Assembly (NCBI GenBank): GCA_031081585.1
Contig: JAVHLY010000026.1
Location: forward strand, 1 to 43,564
Source of the DNA: Armatimonadota bacterium
GTDB taxonomy: Bacteria; Sysuimicrobiota; Sysuimicrobiia; Sysuimicrobiales; Humicultoraceae
DNA length: 43,564 bases
Direction: 5' to 3'
The notes beneath the pieces are model-generated. The model did no database searches, was not told the origin of the DNA, and worked only from the letters and a program-made list of their open reading frames with translations. The first letter of the stretch is position 1; every line of letters begins with the position of its first letter. Both the position numbers and the translations under genes were made by a program. Below are positions 23,754 to 31,918 of this stretch, piece after piece.

Positions 23754-25085
23754 ATGAGCCTGCGCGAGCGCGATCCTGAGGTCTTCGAGATCCTGCAGGC
23801 GGAGCGGCGGCGCCAGCTCGAGGGCGTCGAGCTGATCCCCTCGGAGAACTACGTCTCCGCTGCCGTGCTGGAGGCGCTGGGGACCGTCTTCACCAACAAG
23901 TACTCCGAGGGCTACCCTGGCCGGCGCTACTACGGCGGCAACGAGCACGTGGACGCGGTGGAGCGCCTCGCCCAGGAGCGCGCCCGCCGCCTCTTCGGCA
24001 CGCCCCACGCCAACGTGCAGCCCTACTCGGGCAGCCCGGCCAACCTGGCCGTCTACGTGGCCACCTGCCGGCCCGGGGACGTGATCATGGGGCAGAACCT
24101 GCCCGACGGCGGGCACCTGACGCACGGGTGGCCGGTCAGCGTCACCGGGTCGTTCTTCCGCAGCGTCCCCTACCACGTGCGCCCCGACGGCTACATCGAC
24201 CTGGACGAGGTGTGGCGCCTGGCCCGCGAGCACCGGCCGCGCCTGATCTGGTGCGGCGCCACCGCCTACGTGCGGGAGTTCCCCTTCGAGGAGCTCGCCC
24301 GCGTCGCCGACGAGGTGGACGCCTACTTCGCCGCCGACATCGCCCACGTGGCCGGCCTCGTCATCGCCGGGGTGCACAAGAGCCCGGTGCCCTACGCCCA
24401 CGTCGTCACCACCACGACCCACAAGACGCTGCGCGGCCCCCGCGGCGCCATGATCCTGGTGACGGAGAAGGGGCTGGCCAAGGACCCCGAGCTGGCGGAG
24501 AAGGTCGACCGTGCCGTCTTCCCCGGCCTGCAGGGCGGCCCGCACGACCACCAGACGGCGGCCATCGCCGTGGCCCTCGGCGAGGCCATGCAGCCGGAGT
24601 TCGTCGAGTACGGCCGGCAGGTCGTGCGCAATGCCAGGGCCCTGGGCGAGGCGCTGCTGGCGCACGGGTTCCGCCTGGTCACCGGCGGCACCGACAACCA
24701 CATGCTGCTCGTCGACCTCACCCCGACGGGCCCGGGGCGCGGCATCTTCCTGCAGGAGGCCCTCGACCGCGTCGGCATCACCGTGAACAAGAACACCATC
24801 CCCGGCGAGCCCAGCAGCCCCTTCTACCCGTCGGGGATCCGGCTGGGCACGCCGGCGGCCACCACCCGGGGCATGCGCGAGGGGGAGATGCGCCAGCTGG
24901 CCGCGTGGATCGCCGAGGTGGCGGAGCGGATCAGCGGCTTCACGCTGCCCGAAGGGCGCGAGGAGCGGGCGAAGGCCCTGCGGGCCTTCCGCGCCGCCAT
25001 CGCCGCCGACGAGGCGCTGGCCCGCATCCGCGACGCGGTGCGCGACTTCTGCCGCGCCTTCCCCGTGCCGGGGACGGAGGCGTAG
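23754..25085 (+). CDS. glyA: serine hydroxymethyltransferase
   Basis: A 443-residue PLP enzyme that interconverts serine and glycine with tetrahydrofolate. The Schiff-base Lys224 is in TTTHKTLRGPRG, the PLP-contacting Asp in ADIAHVAGL (195), and the N-terminal LIPSENYVS and KYSEGYPGRRYYGGNE blocks are standard. One deviation: the conserved GGHLTHGSPV reads GGHLTHGWPV. This and the operon location raise the possibility of a paralogue acting on another beta-hydroxy amino acid. The ATG lies 53 bases after the oxidoreductase stop with GAGAGG upstream. It is followed after one base by the next gene. Confidence 0.94.
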   Translation: MSLRERDPEVFEILQAERRRQLEGVELIPSENYVSAAVLEALGTVFTNKYSEGYPGRRYYGGNEHVDAVERLAQERARRLFGTPHANVQPYSGSPANLAVYVATCRPGDVIMGQNLPDGGHLTHGWPVSVTGSFFRSVPYHVRPDGYIDLDEVWRLAREHRPRLIWCGATAYVREFPFEELARVADEVDAYFAADIAHVAGLVIAGVHKSPVPYAHVVTTTTHKTLRGPRGAMILVTEKGLAKDPELAEKVDRAVFPGLQGGPHDHQTAAIAVALGEAMQPEFVEYGRQVVRNARALGEALLAHGFRLVTGGTDNHMLLVDLTPTGPGRGIFLQEALDRVGITVNKNTIPGEPSSPFYPSGIRLGTPAATTRGMREGEMRQLAAWIAEVAERISGFTLPEGREERAKALRAFRAAIAADEALARIRDAVRDFCRAFPVPGTEA

Positions 25086-25086
25086 G

Positions 25087-25758
25087 GTGCCGGCCTGGTA
25101 CGACCGGCGCGGGCTGCTGATCGTCAGCCTGCCCCGCAACGACCCCGCGCTGGCGCGCGCCGCGGCCGACGGCGGGGCGGACCTGCTCAAGGCGCACGTG
25201 AACGTGCGCCACCGCGCCTCGGGGACGGTCTTCGGCCCCCTCGCCGTGGAGATGGACCGCCTGGAGCGCGTGCTGCGCGTGGGAGTGCCGGTGGGGCTCG
25301 TGCCCGGGGAGGAGGAGATGGTCCGGCCCGAGGAGGTCCCGGCGCTGCGGCGCTTCGCCTTCCTCGACGCCTACCTCACCCGGCTGCCGCTCTACCTCTA
25401 CGACGCGGGGGTGCCGGTGATCCCGGCGATCCCCCACGACTTCCCGCCGGCGGCGCTCGCGGCGCTGCGGGCGCTGCCGGGGGAGTGGGCCGAGGCCGCG
25501 CTGGTCCCACCCGACGGCTACGGCCGGCCGCCCGTGGCGGGCGACCTGGTGGCGCTGGCCCAGGCCGCCGAGGCCAGCGGGCGCCGCCTCATCGTCCCCA
25601 GCCAGCGGCGGCTGCGCCCCGAGGACCTGGAGCGTTACTTCGCCATCCCCGGGGTGTGGGCGGTGATGATCGGCGCGGTGGTCACGGGCGCCGATCCCGC
25701 CAGCGTCGCCGCCGCCACCGCCCAGTTCCGCCGCGCCCTCGACCGGGTGATGGGATGA
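25087..25758 (+). CDS. unknown protein, probable TIM-barrel
   Basis: I do not recognise the family. The 223-residue protein shows alternating strand and helix patterns like a small TIM barrel: LLIVSLPRND, DGGADLLKAHVNV, GVPVGLVPG, VPVIPAIPHD, RRLIVPSQRRL and VWAVMIGAVVTG. The last resembles a phosphate-binding strand of NanE-like epimerases or thiamine-phosphate-synthase-like proteins, but no catalytic set can be named. GTG at 25087 follows the glyA stop by one base, so translation is coupled. It lies between glyA and a sugar kinase, so a sugar-phosphate isomerase or aldolase role is possible. Confidence 0.75.
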   Translation: MPAWYDRRGLLIVSLPRNDPALARAAADGGADLLKAHVNVRHRASGTVFGPLAVEMDRLERVLRVGVPVGLVPGEEEMVRPEEVPALRRFAFLDAYLTRLPLYLYDAGVPVIPAIPHDFPPAALAALRALPGEWAEAALVPPDGYGRPPVAGDLVALAQAAEASGRRLIVPSQRRLRPEDLERYFAIPGVWAVMIGAVVTGADPASVAAATAQFRRALDRVMG

Positions 25759-25789
25759 TGGCGGCGGGCGCCCGCTGCCCCCTGCGCTG

Positions 25790-26860
25790 ATGGCGACCGT
25801 GGCGACGGCGCCTCCCCGGCGGCGCCCCGGGTACATCGTGGAGGCCGCCGCGCCCAACCGCGTCGACCTGGCCGGTGGCACGCTGGACATCTACCCCATC
25901 TCGGTCCTGGAGGGCGAGGTCGTCACCGTGAACCTGGCCGTCCGGATCTACGGCCGGGTGCGGCTGGAGCCGTACCCGGCCGGCGTCGCCCTCTACTCGG
26001 AGGACCTGGGGATGGGGGTGGAGGCCCCGCACGCGGCGGCGTTGCCGGTGGGCGGGCCGCTGGACCTGGTGGCGCGGGCCGTGCGCTACACCCGGCTGCC
26101 GGCCCGCACGCGGGTGGTGACGCGGGCGGAGGCCCCGCGCGGCTCAGGGCTCGGCGCCTCCTCCGCGCTGCTGGTGGCCCTGCTGGCGGCCGGGGAGCGT
26201 CGCCGCGGCCGGCGGGGGATCCGCCGCGACCTGGTGGACGTGGCCGCCCGCCTGGAGGCGCAGTCCATCGCCGCGCCCACCGGCAAGCAGGACTACTATG
26301 CCGCGCTCTGCGGCGGCCTCAACGCCATCCGCTTCGGGGTGGACGGAGAGCGCGTCACGCCCCTCCTCCCGCCGCGCCGCCTGGACGGGCTGGCCGAGCG
26401 GCTGGTCCTGGCCTTCACCGGCGAGCCGCACGTCTCGGGCCTGACCAACTGGGCCATGATCAAGGCCTACCTGGACGGGGTGCCCCAGACCGTGCGCGGA
26501 CTGCGGGCCATCAAACGCATCGCCTGGGCCATGGCCGAGGCGCTGCGCACGCGCGACCTGGCCGCGGTCGCCCGCCTGATGGAGGAGGAGTGGCAGGAGC
26601 GGCGCCAGCTCGCGGAGGGCGTCTCCACGCCGGCCGTGGAGCGCGCGCTGGAAGTCGGGCGGCTGGCCGGGGCGGCGGCCGGCAAGGTGTGCGGGGCGGG
26701 CGGCGGAGGGTGCGTGCTGCTCCTGGTGCGGGAGGGGCGCAAGCCCGCCGTGGAGGCGGCACTGCGCGAGGCGGGCTTCCAGGTGCTGGACTGCCGCCCG
26801 GCCCCGCGGGGCCTGCGGCTGCGCGTGCGTCGGGCCGGGGTCCGCTCGGGCAGGGTATGA
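25790..26860 (+). CDS. GHMP-family sugar kinase
   Basis: A 356-residue kinase. The N-terminal substrate motif is APNRVDLAGGTLDIYP, similar to HddA/fucokinase-type members. The ATP loop is PRGSGLGASSAL (116-127) and the C-terminal motif III is KVCGAGGGGCVLLL (about 300-313). It would phosphorylate a sugar or polyol imported by the cluster, such as the anomeric hydroxyl, as in HddA-like kinases. The closely related GHMP enzyme pantoate kinase is an alternative worth noting, because the next gene is CoaB-like. The ATG at 25790 lies 31 bases after the previous gene, and the following gene starts 7 bases downstream. Confidence 0.9.
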   Translation: MATVATAPPRRRPGYIVEAAAPNRVDLAGGTLDIYPISVLEGEVVTVNLAVRIYGRVRLEPYPAGVALYSEDLGMGVEAPHAAALPVGGPLDLVARAVRYTRLPARTRVVTRAEAPRGSGLGASSALLVALLAAGERRRGRRGIRRDLVDVAARLEAQSIAAPTGKQDYYAALCGGLNAIRFGVDGERVTPLLPPRRLDGLAERLVLAFTGEPHVSGLTNWAMIKAYLDGVPQTVRGLRAIKRIAWAMAEALRTRDLAAVARLMEEEWQERRQLAEGVSTPAVERALEVGRLAGAAAGKVCGAGGGGCVLLLVREGRKPAVEAALREAGFQVLDCRPAPRGLRLRVRRAGVRSGRV

Positions 26861-26867
26861 TGGCGGC

Positions 26868-27572
26868 GTGAGCCTGCGCGGCCGGAAGCTCCTGATCACC
26901 GCGGGCCCCACCCGCGCTCCCCTCGACGCCATCCGGTACATCACCAACAAGGCCACCGGACGGCTGCCGGCCTTCGTGGCCGAGGAGGCGCTGCAGCGCG
27001 GGGCCTCGGTGACCTACGTGCACGGCCGCCCCAGCGTGCTGCCCACCGTGCGCGGGGGGATGCGCGACCACCTGGCCTTCGTCGCCGTGGACACGGTGGA
27101 GGACCTCATCCACACCTTCCGGCAGGAGCTGCCGGGGGGCTACGACGCCGTGGTCCACAACATGGCGGTGCTGGACTTCGCGCCGGCCCAGGTGCGCCCG
27201 GGCAAGACCGGTTCGGAGGAGGAGTGGGTCGTCCGGCTGGTCCCCACGCCCAAGGCGGTGCGCCTGGTGAAGGAGCTGGCGCCCCAGACCTTCCTGGTGG
27301 CGTTCAAGCTGGAGGTGGGCAAGCCGCGGCAGGAGCTGGTGGCCAGCGCGCTGCGCCTGCTGCGGGAGAGCCGCGCCGACCTGGTGGTGGCCAACGATCA
27401 GCGGGAGATCGAGGCGGGCCGCCACACCGGGTACTTCGTCGACCCCAGCGGCGAGGTGGTGGCGGTGGCGGAGGGCAAGGAGGCCATCGCCCGCACGCTG
27501 GTGGGGCTCCTGGAGGAGCGCCTGGGGCCCCGTGCCAGCGGGTCCGAGGGTCGGCGGGCTTCGCCGCGATGA
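26868..27572 (+). CDS. stand-alone CoaB-like phosphopantothenate-cysteine ligase domain protein
   Basis: A 234-residue protein equal to one CoaB (DFP) domain without the CoaC decarboxylase half usual in bacteria. Family blocks are AGPTRAPLDAIRYITNKATG (nucleotide-binding), VHNMAVLDFAP and TFLVAFKLEVG, where the Lys lies in the nucleotide site, and DLVVANDQREI. It could supply a CoA-synthesis step or a related ligase reaction in the cluster. GTG at 26868 is 7 bases after the kinase stop. The C-terminal 15 residues are low-complexity. It ends the plus-strand sugar cluster, followed by a tRNA gene. Confidence 0.88.
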   Translation: MSLRGRKLLITAGPTRAPLDAIRYITNKATGRLPAFVAEEALQRGASVTYVHGRPSVLPTVRGGMRDHLAFVAVDTVEDLIHTFRQELPGGYDAVVHNMAVLDFAPAQVRPGKTGSEEEWVVRLVPTPKAVRLVKELAPQTFLVAFKLEVGKPRQELVASALRLLRESRADLVVANDQREIEAGRHTGYFVDPSGEVVAVAEGKEAIARTLVGLLEERLGPRASGSEGRRASPR

Positions 27573-27602
27573 GGCGCTGCCTGGCATCCCCAGGGTTCCC
27601 CT

Positions 27603-27631
27603 TTGCCTGCCCCCCTGGTCCGGGCTATACT
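27603..27631 (+). promoter_or_regulatory. promoter of tRNA-Gly gene
   Basis: TTGCCT (27603-27608) and TATACT (27626-27631) are separated by 17 bases, a good housekeeping sigma match, and the tRNA begins 13 bases after the -10. Confidence 0.7.
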
Positions 27632-27643
27632 GCAGGGTAGCGA

Positions 27644-27719
27644 GCGGGTGTAGCTCAGCTGGCAGAGCATCGGCTTCCCAAGCCGAGGGTCGCGGGTTCG
27701 AATCCCGTCGCCCGCTCCA
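27644..27719 (+). tRNA. tRNA-Gly (anticodon CCC)
   Basis: A 76-base tRNA with encoded CCA. The acceptor GCGGGTG pairs with CGCCCGC, with one G-T wobble. The anticodon stem TCGGC/GCCGA holds the loop TTCCCAA with CCC at 27677-27679, and the T arm is CGGGTTCGAATCCCG. It marks the boundary between two clusters of visibly different composition. Confidence 0.97.
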
Positions 27720-27729
27720 TCACCCAGTC

Positions 27730-27755
27730 GGGACGCGGATTCTGACCCGCGTCCC
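27730..27755 (+). terminator. strong hairpin after tRNA-Gly
   Basis: GGGACGCGG (27730-27738) pairs perfectly with CCGCGTCCC (27747-27755) around 8 bases. No T-run follows. Its place just downstream of the tRNA supports a terminator or processing barrier. Confidence 0.6.
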
Positions 27756-27910
27756 GTCGCGTTCATCCCATCCTGAATCCGCCCTTGGCAAGCCCCTGCA
27801 AACCCTGCAAGGGGAGCCCGGCCGGCAGCGGCATTAGGTTTTTGGGAGCCCTCTGCACGGCGCCTCTCTCAGGGAGCAACTTCTCTCCCAACTCAACTCT
27901 TGACAAAATT

Positions 27911-27920
27911 TGATCGATCA
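27911..27920. promoter_or_regulatory. perfect palindrome upstream of the DeoR gene, possible operator
   Basis: TGATCGATCA is a perfect 10-base palindrome in an unusually AT-rich stretch, 44 bases before the DeoR-type regulator gene. A TTGACA lies just upstream (27900-27905) but has no -10 at the right distance. Autoregulation by the DeoR protein is inferred. Confidence 0.4.
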
Positions 27921-27951
27921 TGCCCAATTAGTGTATAACTTCTGAGCGTTC

Positions 27952-27957
27952 TATGAT
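27952..27957 (+). promoter_or_regulatory. -10 element for a leaderless DeoR transcript
   Basis: TATGAT ends 6 bases before the ATG at 27964 and no Shine-Dalgarno is present, the spacing expected when transcription starts at the A of the start codon. The -35 region is not obvious. Confidence 0.5.
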
Positions 27958-27963
27958 TCTTCT

Positions 27964-28725
27964 ATGTTTGTTCCTGATCGAAGGAAGGTCATCCTCGACC
28001 TGATCCAGCTAAACGGGGGCCTGACGACGCTGGCCCTGGCTGAGCGAGTCGGGGCGTCCCTTCCAACCGTTCGCAGGGACCTGCGCGCGCTCGAACGGCA
28101 GGGGCTCATCGTGCGGACCCGAGGCGGGGCCATGAGCATCACCCACAGCACCGCCTACGAGCCTCAGTACAACGTGAAAGTGCGCTTACGTCAGGAGGCC
28201 AAGGAGCGGATTGGCCGGGCGGCAGCTGCCCTGATTGCCGAGGGGGATACGGTCATCTTCGACTCCGGATCGACTGCCCGCAGCGTTGCCCGGTTTGCGC
28301 GCACCCGCCGAATAACCGCAGTGGCCCTTGACCTCCCGACCGCTCTCGACCTCGCCGACTCCCCCACGGTGGATGTCTTGGTGGTAGGGGGTCAGGTTCG
28401 CAGAGAGCTCTACGCGGTCGTCGGCCCGTTCGCCGAGGAGATGTTGCGTCAGCTCCATGTCAACCGTCTCTTCCTCGGTGCCGACTCGGTCGACCACCGT
28501 CAAGGCATCGGCAACGCCTCCCCCGCAGAGGTCCCCATCAAACGCCTCGCCATTGCAGCCGCGGAGGAGGTCATCTTGGTGGCCGATTCCAGCAAGTTCG
28601 GCCGGGTTAGCCTCGTCCACGTCTGTGATCTGCGCCAAGTCCACCATGTCGTCACCGATAACGACCTCGCCCCGGAGTGGCAGCAAGCCCTTTCCGAGAT
28701 GGGGATCCGACTGACGCTGGCCTGA
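27964..28725 (+). CDS. DeoR-family transcriptional regulator
   Basis: A 253-residue repressor-type protein. An N-terminal winged helix (about 1-58) contains LALAERVGASLPTVRRDL, the DeoR recognition helix signature. A C-terminal sugar-phosphate sensor domain follows, with DSGSTARSVARF as the phosphate-binding loop and ADSSKFGRVSLVHV near the end. Family members bind phosphorylated sugars and release DNA. It is the first gene of the right-hand cluster, and the next gene starts 6 bases after its stop. The downstream FGGY kinase would produce a suitable phosphorylated effector. Confidence 0.93.
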   Translation: MFVPDRRKVILDLIQLNGGLTTLALAERVGASLPTVRRDLRALERQGLIVRTRGGAMSITHSTAYEPQYNVKVRLRQEAKERIGRAAAALIAEGDTVIFDSGSTARSVARFARTRRITAVALDLPTALDLADSPTVDVLVVGGQVRRELYAVVGPFAEEMLRQLHVNRLFLGADSVDHRQGIGNASPAEVPIKRLAIAAAEEVILVADSSKFGRVSLVHVCDLRQVHHVVTDNDLAPEWQQALSEMGIRLTLA

Positions 28726-28731
28726 AGGGAG

Positions 28732-29799
28732 ATGCCGGACGTCGAGGCGAGCTCGGCTGCCTCTGCCCGTCCCCCGGGACGCCGCGGCATCGGCTTCCTC
28801 GTTCTGGGGGACCTGGATACCCGCCGCACGGTGGAACTGGCTCGGTACGCGGATACGCTGGGTATCCCAAGCATCTGGATCACCGACGAACCCTTCTTCC
28901 GGGGGGCGATGCCCACCGCAGGGGCCTGTGCCTGGGCGACCGAGCGAATCCGCATCGGCCTGGGTGTGGTCAACCCCTACGACCATCCACCGGTCTGGAT
29001 GGCCATGGAATTCGCCGCCGTGGACGAGTTGGCTGGTGGCCGTGCGATCCTTGGTGTGGGTGCCTCCTGGGAGCCCCCGATAGCCAAGCAGGGCATCCCC
29101 TTCACTCGCCCGCTGAGCGCGGTTCGGGACACGGTGGTCATCGTCCGTCAGCTGCTGACCACAGGGACCGCCAGCCATGCGGGGCGCAAGTTCAGCGTGG
29201 AGGACGTGAGGCTCGACTTTACGCCGGCGTATCGGAATCCTCGGATCTACGTCGCCTCCATGTACCCACGCTCCCTCGAACAGACGGGAGAACTGGGTGA
29301 CGGGGTAATTCTCTCCATCCTCTGCCCTGTTCCCTACGTCCGGAACAGCCTGCGGCTGATTCGCCGAGGAGCGGCGCGCGCCGGGCGCGCGCTGGATGAC
29401 TTCGAGGTTGTGCAGTACTTCCCCATGTGCGTGGACCTGGACGGACGCCGCGCCAAGGACCGCATCAAGGAGATGCTGGCCTTCTTCATCGTCCATTCCT
29501 ATGGCCCCGATCCGACTCACTGGGCGCGTGTTGCAGAGCTGGGCGAGTTTGACCTTGGGATCTTCGAGGACCTCTACGCGCGCCTCTCCAGCGGCGGGAC
29601 GGCCCGGGAGGTCATCAGCGATGCCTTTGTGCGCGATTTTTCAGTAGCCGGGACCCCCGAGGAGTGCCTCGAGGTGCTGGAGCGGTACCGCGAGGCCGGC
29701 GTGACAGAGGCCGTGGGGGTCTTCCCTGCAGGTGTCGACCCCGGCGAGCAGCTCCGCCTGATGGCGGAATACTTCGTCCCAAGGCTCGTGGACCAATGA
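28732..29799 (+). CDS. luciferase-like (LLM-class) flavin-dependent oxidoreductase
   Basis: A 355-residue TIM-barrel flavin enzyme of the bacterial luciferase-like superfamily; the F420-dependent subgroup (as in Mer or glucose-6-phosphate dehydrogenase Fgd) cannot be excluded. Blocks seen are IGFLVLGDLDTRRTVELARY, GIPSIWITDEPFFRGA, RIGLGVVNPYDHPPVWMA and DELAGGRAILGVGASWEP, followed by a C-terminal SVAGTPEECLEVLERYREAG. AAGGGAG precedes the ATG. It may oxidise or desulfurise the cluster substrate; the substrate is unknown. Confidence 0.9.
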   Translation: MPDVEASSAASARPPGRRGIGFLVLGDLDTRRTVELARYADTLGIPSIWITDEPFFRGAMPTAGACAWATERIRIGLGVVNPYDHPPVWMAMEFAAVDELAGGRAILGVGASWEPPIAKQGIPFTRPLSAVRDTVVIVRQLLTTGTASHAGRKFSVEDVRLDFTPAYRNPRIYVASMYPRSLEQTGELGDGVILSILCPVPYVRNSLRLIRRGAARAGRALDDFEVVQYFPMCVDLDGRRAKDRIKEMLAFFIVHSYGPDPTHWARVAELGEFDLGIFEDLYARLSSGGTAREVISDAFVRDFSVAGTPEECLEVLERYREAGVTEAVGVFPAGVDPGEQLRLMAEYFVPRLVDQ

Positions 29800-29877
29800 C
29801 TCGGGCGGCCGGCCGCAGCAGGCGGGCGGACCGTCCACCACCACTGTGCAGCGGACGAGACCAATGGAGGTGATCCG

Positions 29878-31428
29878 GTGAGAAAGCTGCTCAGGCTTGC
29901 CGCCTTAATCGGCATGATTGTGGCGTCCTTCTCGCCCGTCCAGGCAGGACCCGCGCTCCAGCCAAGCCGTGGAGGGACCCTCCGAGTTGCCCTCAGCGGT
30001 GAACTGCCGACGCTGGACTGGCAGTTCACGACGTCGTTCACCGCCGGCTACGTCGCCGCCCACATCTTCGAGGGGCTGTTCACCGTTGACAGTCGGCTCA
30101 GGACGCGGCCCATGCTCGCCGAGCGTTGGACTGTGAGCAGCGACCGCCGGACATACACGATCACGCTGCGGCGGGGGGTCCTCTTTCACCATGGGAGGGA
30201 GATGACCAGCGCCGATGCCGCGGCGTCGCTGACGCGCTGGGGGCGCATCAGCACCGTGGGAAGGCTCGTCTTCAACTCCGTCCAGGAGGTGCAGGCCCCT
30301 GACCCGTCGACGGTTGTTGTGCGATTCACGGAGCCCTACAGCTTGCTCGTCGAGGCTTTGGGATGGCCGCATCAGGCAGCGGTGATCTACCCGCGGGAAG
30401 TCATCGAGGAGGCAGGGACCGGTCCCATCCGCCGTTTTATCGGAACGGGTCCCTACCGTTTCGTGGAGCACATCCGGGACCGCCACTATCGGCTGGAGCG
30501 CTTCGACCGCTACGTCTCTCGCACCGACCCGCCAGATGGGATGGCTGGACGGAAGGTCGCCTACCTGGATGCTCTGCTCTTCGTCCCCGTGCCGGACACG
30601 GCCGTTCGGGTCGCCGGGCTGCAGCGGGGGGAGTTCCATCAAATCCAGTTCGCGCCCAGCGACGAGTACGATCGCCTTCGGGCCGACCCGAACATCGAGC
30701 CATGGATCGACCCCGTCCCCTGGTGGCTCACCGCGAAGTTCAACGTTCGCCGCGGTCTCTTCGCCGACGTGCGCCTCCGGGAAGCCTTCCACCTGGCCAC
30801 CAACAAGGAGGAGGTGATGCGGGGCACTATGGGCCCGCGCCAGTTCTGGCGAGTCGACCCCGGTGTGATGGTCAAAGAGCACCCGATGTGGAACGACGCG
30901 GGAGCCGAGGTCTACCGGAGACAGGACGTGGAGCGCGCCCGTCAGCTCCTGCAGGAGGCCGGCTACCGCGGCCAGCCCGTGCGCTGGCTCACGTCGATGG
31001 CGGTCCCGCCGTATGGCATCTCCGCGCAAGTCGCCAAGGCGATGCTCGAGCGCGCCGGCTTCACCGTCGACCTGCAGGTAGTAGACTTTCCTACGTTGTT
31101 GAGCCGCTGGAGCAACCCCGACCTCTGGGATGTCGCTAGTGGAGGCGTGACACCGGTACCCGACCCCTCCTTCCTCTGGGTCCTTCTCCCCACTTGGCCG
31201 GGGTGGTATGAGAGCCGGAACATGCAGGGCGTCTTGCGCCTGATGAGCCGTCACAGTAATCCGAAGGTTCGCACCGACCTCTGGCGCCAGGGGCAACAGA
31301 TTTTCTACCGCGAGTTTCCGGCGATCAAGTTCGGGGACTTCTTCTGGTTCTCGCCCTACCGCCGGGAGCTCAAGGGCTTCACTGGCCCGCTGCTCCTGTA
31401 CTACTGGAACGCCTGGCTGCAGCGGTAG
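29878..31428 (+). CDS. ABC transporter substrate-binding protein, family 5 (peptide/opine/nickel type)
   Basis: A 516-residue exported binding protein. The signal peptide is residues 1-24, ending SPVQAG, without a lipobox. The family 5 signature blocks are present: GGTLRVALSGELPTLDWQF at the mature N terminus, AAHIFEGLFTVDS, LAERWTVSSDRRTYTITLRR and GTGPYRFVEHI. Ligands of this family range from peptides to oligosaccharides and opines. The GTG start at 29878 has GGAGG upstream. The DppB/DppC permeases lie 3.3 kb downstream, separated by catabolic genes, and no DppD/DppF ATPase is present. Confidence 0.93.
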   Translation: MRKLLRLAALIGMIVASFSPVQAGPALQPSRGGTLRVALSGELPTLDWQFTTSFTAGYVAAHIFEGLFTVDSRLRTRPMLAERWTVSSDRRTYTITLRRGVLFHHGREMTSADAAASLTRWGRISTVGRLVFNSVQEVQAPDPSTVVVRFTEPYSLLVEALGWPHQAAVIYPREVIEEAGTGPIRRFIGTGPYRFVEHIRDRHYRLERFDRYVSRTDPPDGMAGRKVAYLDALLFVPVPDTAVRVAGLQRGEFHQIQFAPSDEYDRLRADPNIEPWIDPVPWWLTAKFNVRRGLFADVRLREAFHLATNKEEVMRGTMGPRQFWRVDPGVMVKEHPMWNDAGAEVYRRQDVERARQLLQEAGYRGQPVRWLTSMAVPPYGISAQVAKAMLERAGFTVDLQVVDFPTLLSRWSNPDLWDVASGGVTPVPDPSFLWVLLPTWPGWYESRNMQGVLRLMSRHSNPKVRTDLWRQGQQIFYREFPAIKFGDFFWFSPYRRELKGFTGPLLLYYWNAWLQR

Positions 31429-31474
31429 CCGGGACGGCCTGCTGGAGAGTGCTGACCCGGAGGAGGCGATTCCC

Positions 31475-31918
31475 GTGAAAGCCGAGCAGACGTTGGAGGA
31501 GCGGAACAAGGAGGTCATTCGGCAAGCTATCCAGGCCTTCAATGACCGCGACCTCGATCGCTTCTTCTCGCTCCACACCGAGGACACGACCTCCCACGAG
31601 GTCTACTTCCCGGAGCCGCTAGGGCGGGACGCGTTCCGGGCCTTCCTGGAAGAGTTCTTGGAGGCATACCCCGACGCCCGCATCGAGACCCAGAACATGG
31701 TGGCTCAGGGCAACCAGGTGGCTGTCGAGAATGTCTTCACGGCGACCTTCCTGAAACCCCTCAAGGGGGTGCAGCCCACAGGGAGGTCCTTTGCGATCCG
31801 AGAAGGCGTCTTTTTCGAGCTGAAGGACGGCAAGATCCACCGCGCCCGCATCTATCTGGACCAGAAGACGGCGGAGGAACAACTGGGGCTACGGCACGGG
31901 GATGGGACAAGGGCGTGA
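31475..31918 (+). CDS. SnoaL/NTF2-like protein (ester cyclase type)
   Basis: A 147-residue protein of the NTF2-like cone fold. It opens with VIRQAIQAFNDRDLDRFFSL, then an EFLEAYPDARIETQNMVAQG block and a FTATFLKPLKGVQPTGRSF block typical of SnoaL-like polyketide cyclases and ketosteroid-isomerase-like enzymes. An HTEDTTSHEVYF segment gives pocket polar residues. GTG at 31475 has GGAGGAGG. Its stop overlaps the next GTG (GTGA). It probably acts on the cluster substrate as a small isomerase or hydrolase. Confidence 0.88.
   Translation: MKAEQTLEERNKEVIRQAIQAFNDRDLDRFFSLHTEDTTSHEVYFPEPLGRDAFRAFLEEFLEAYPDARIETQNMVAQGNQVAVENVFTATFLKPLKGVQPTGRSFAIREGVFFELKDGKIHRARIYLDQKTAEEQLGLRHGDGTRA

Noticed and set aside
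27644-27719. tRNA-Gly as an attachment site of a mobile element
   Set aside because: No integrase gene and no second copy of the tRNA 3' end was seen in the window.
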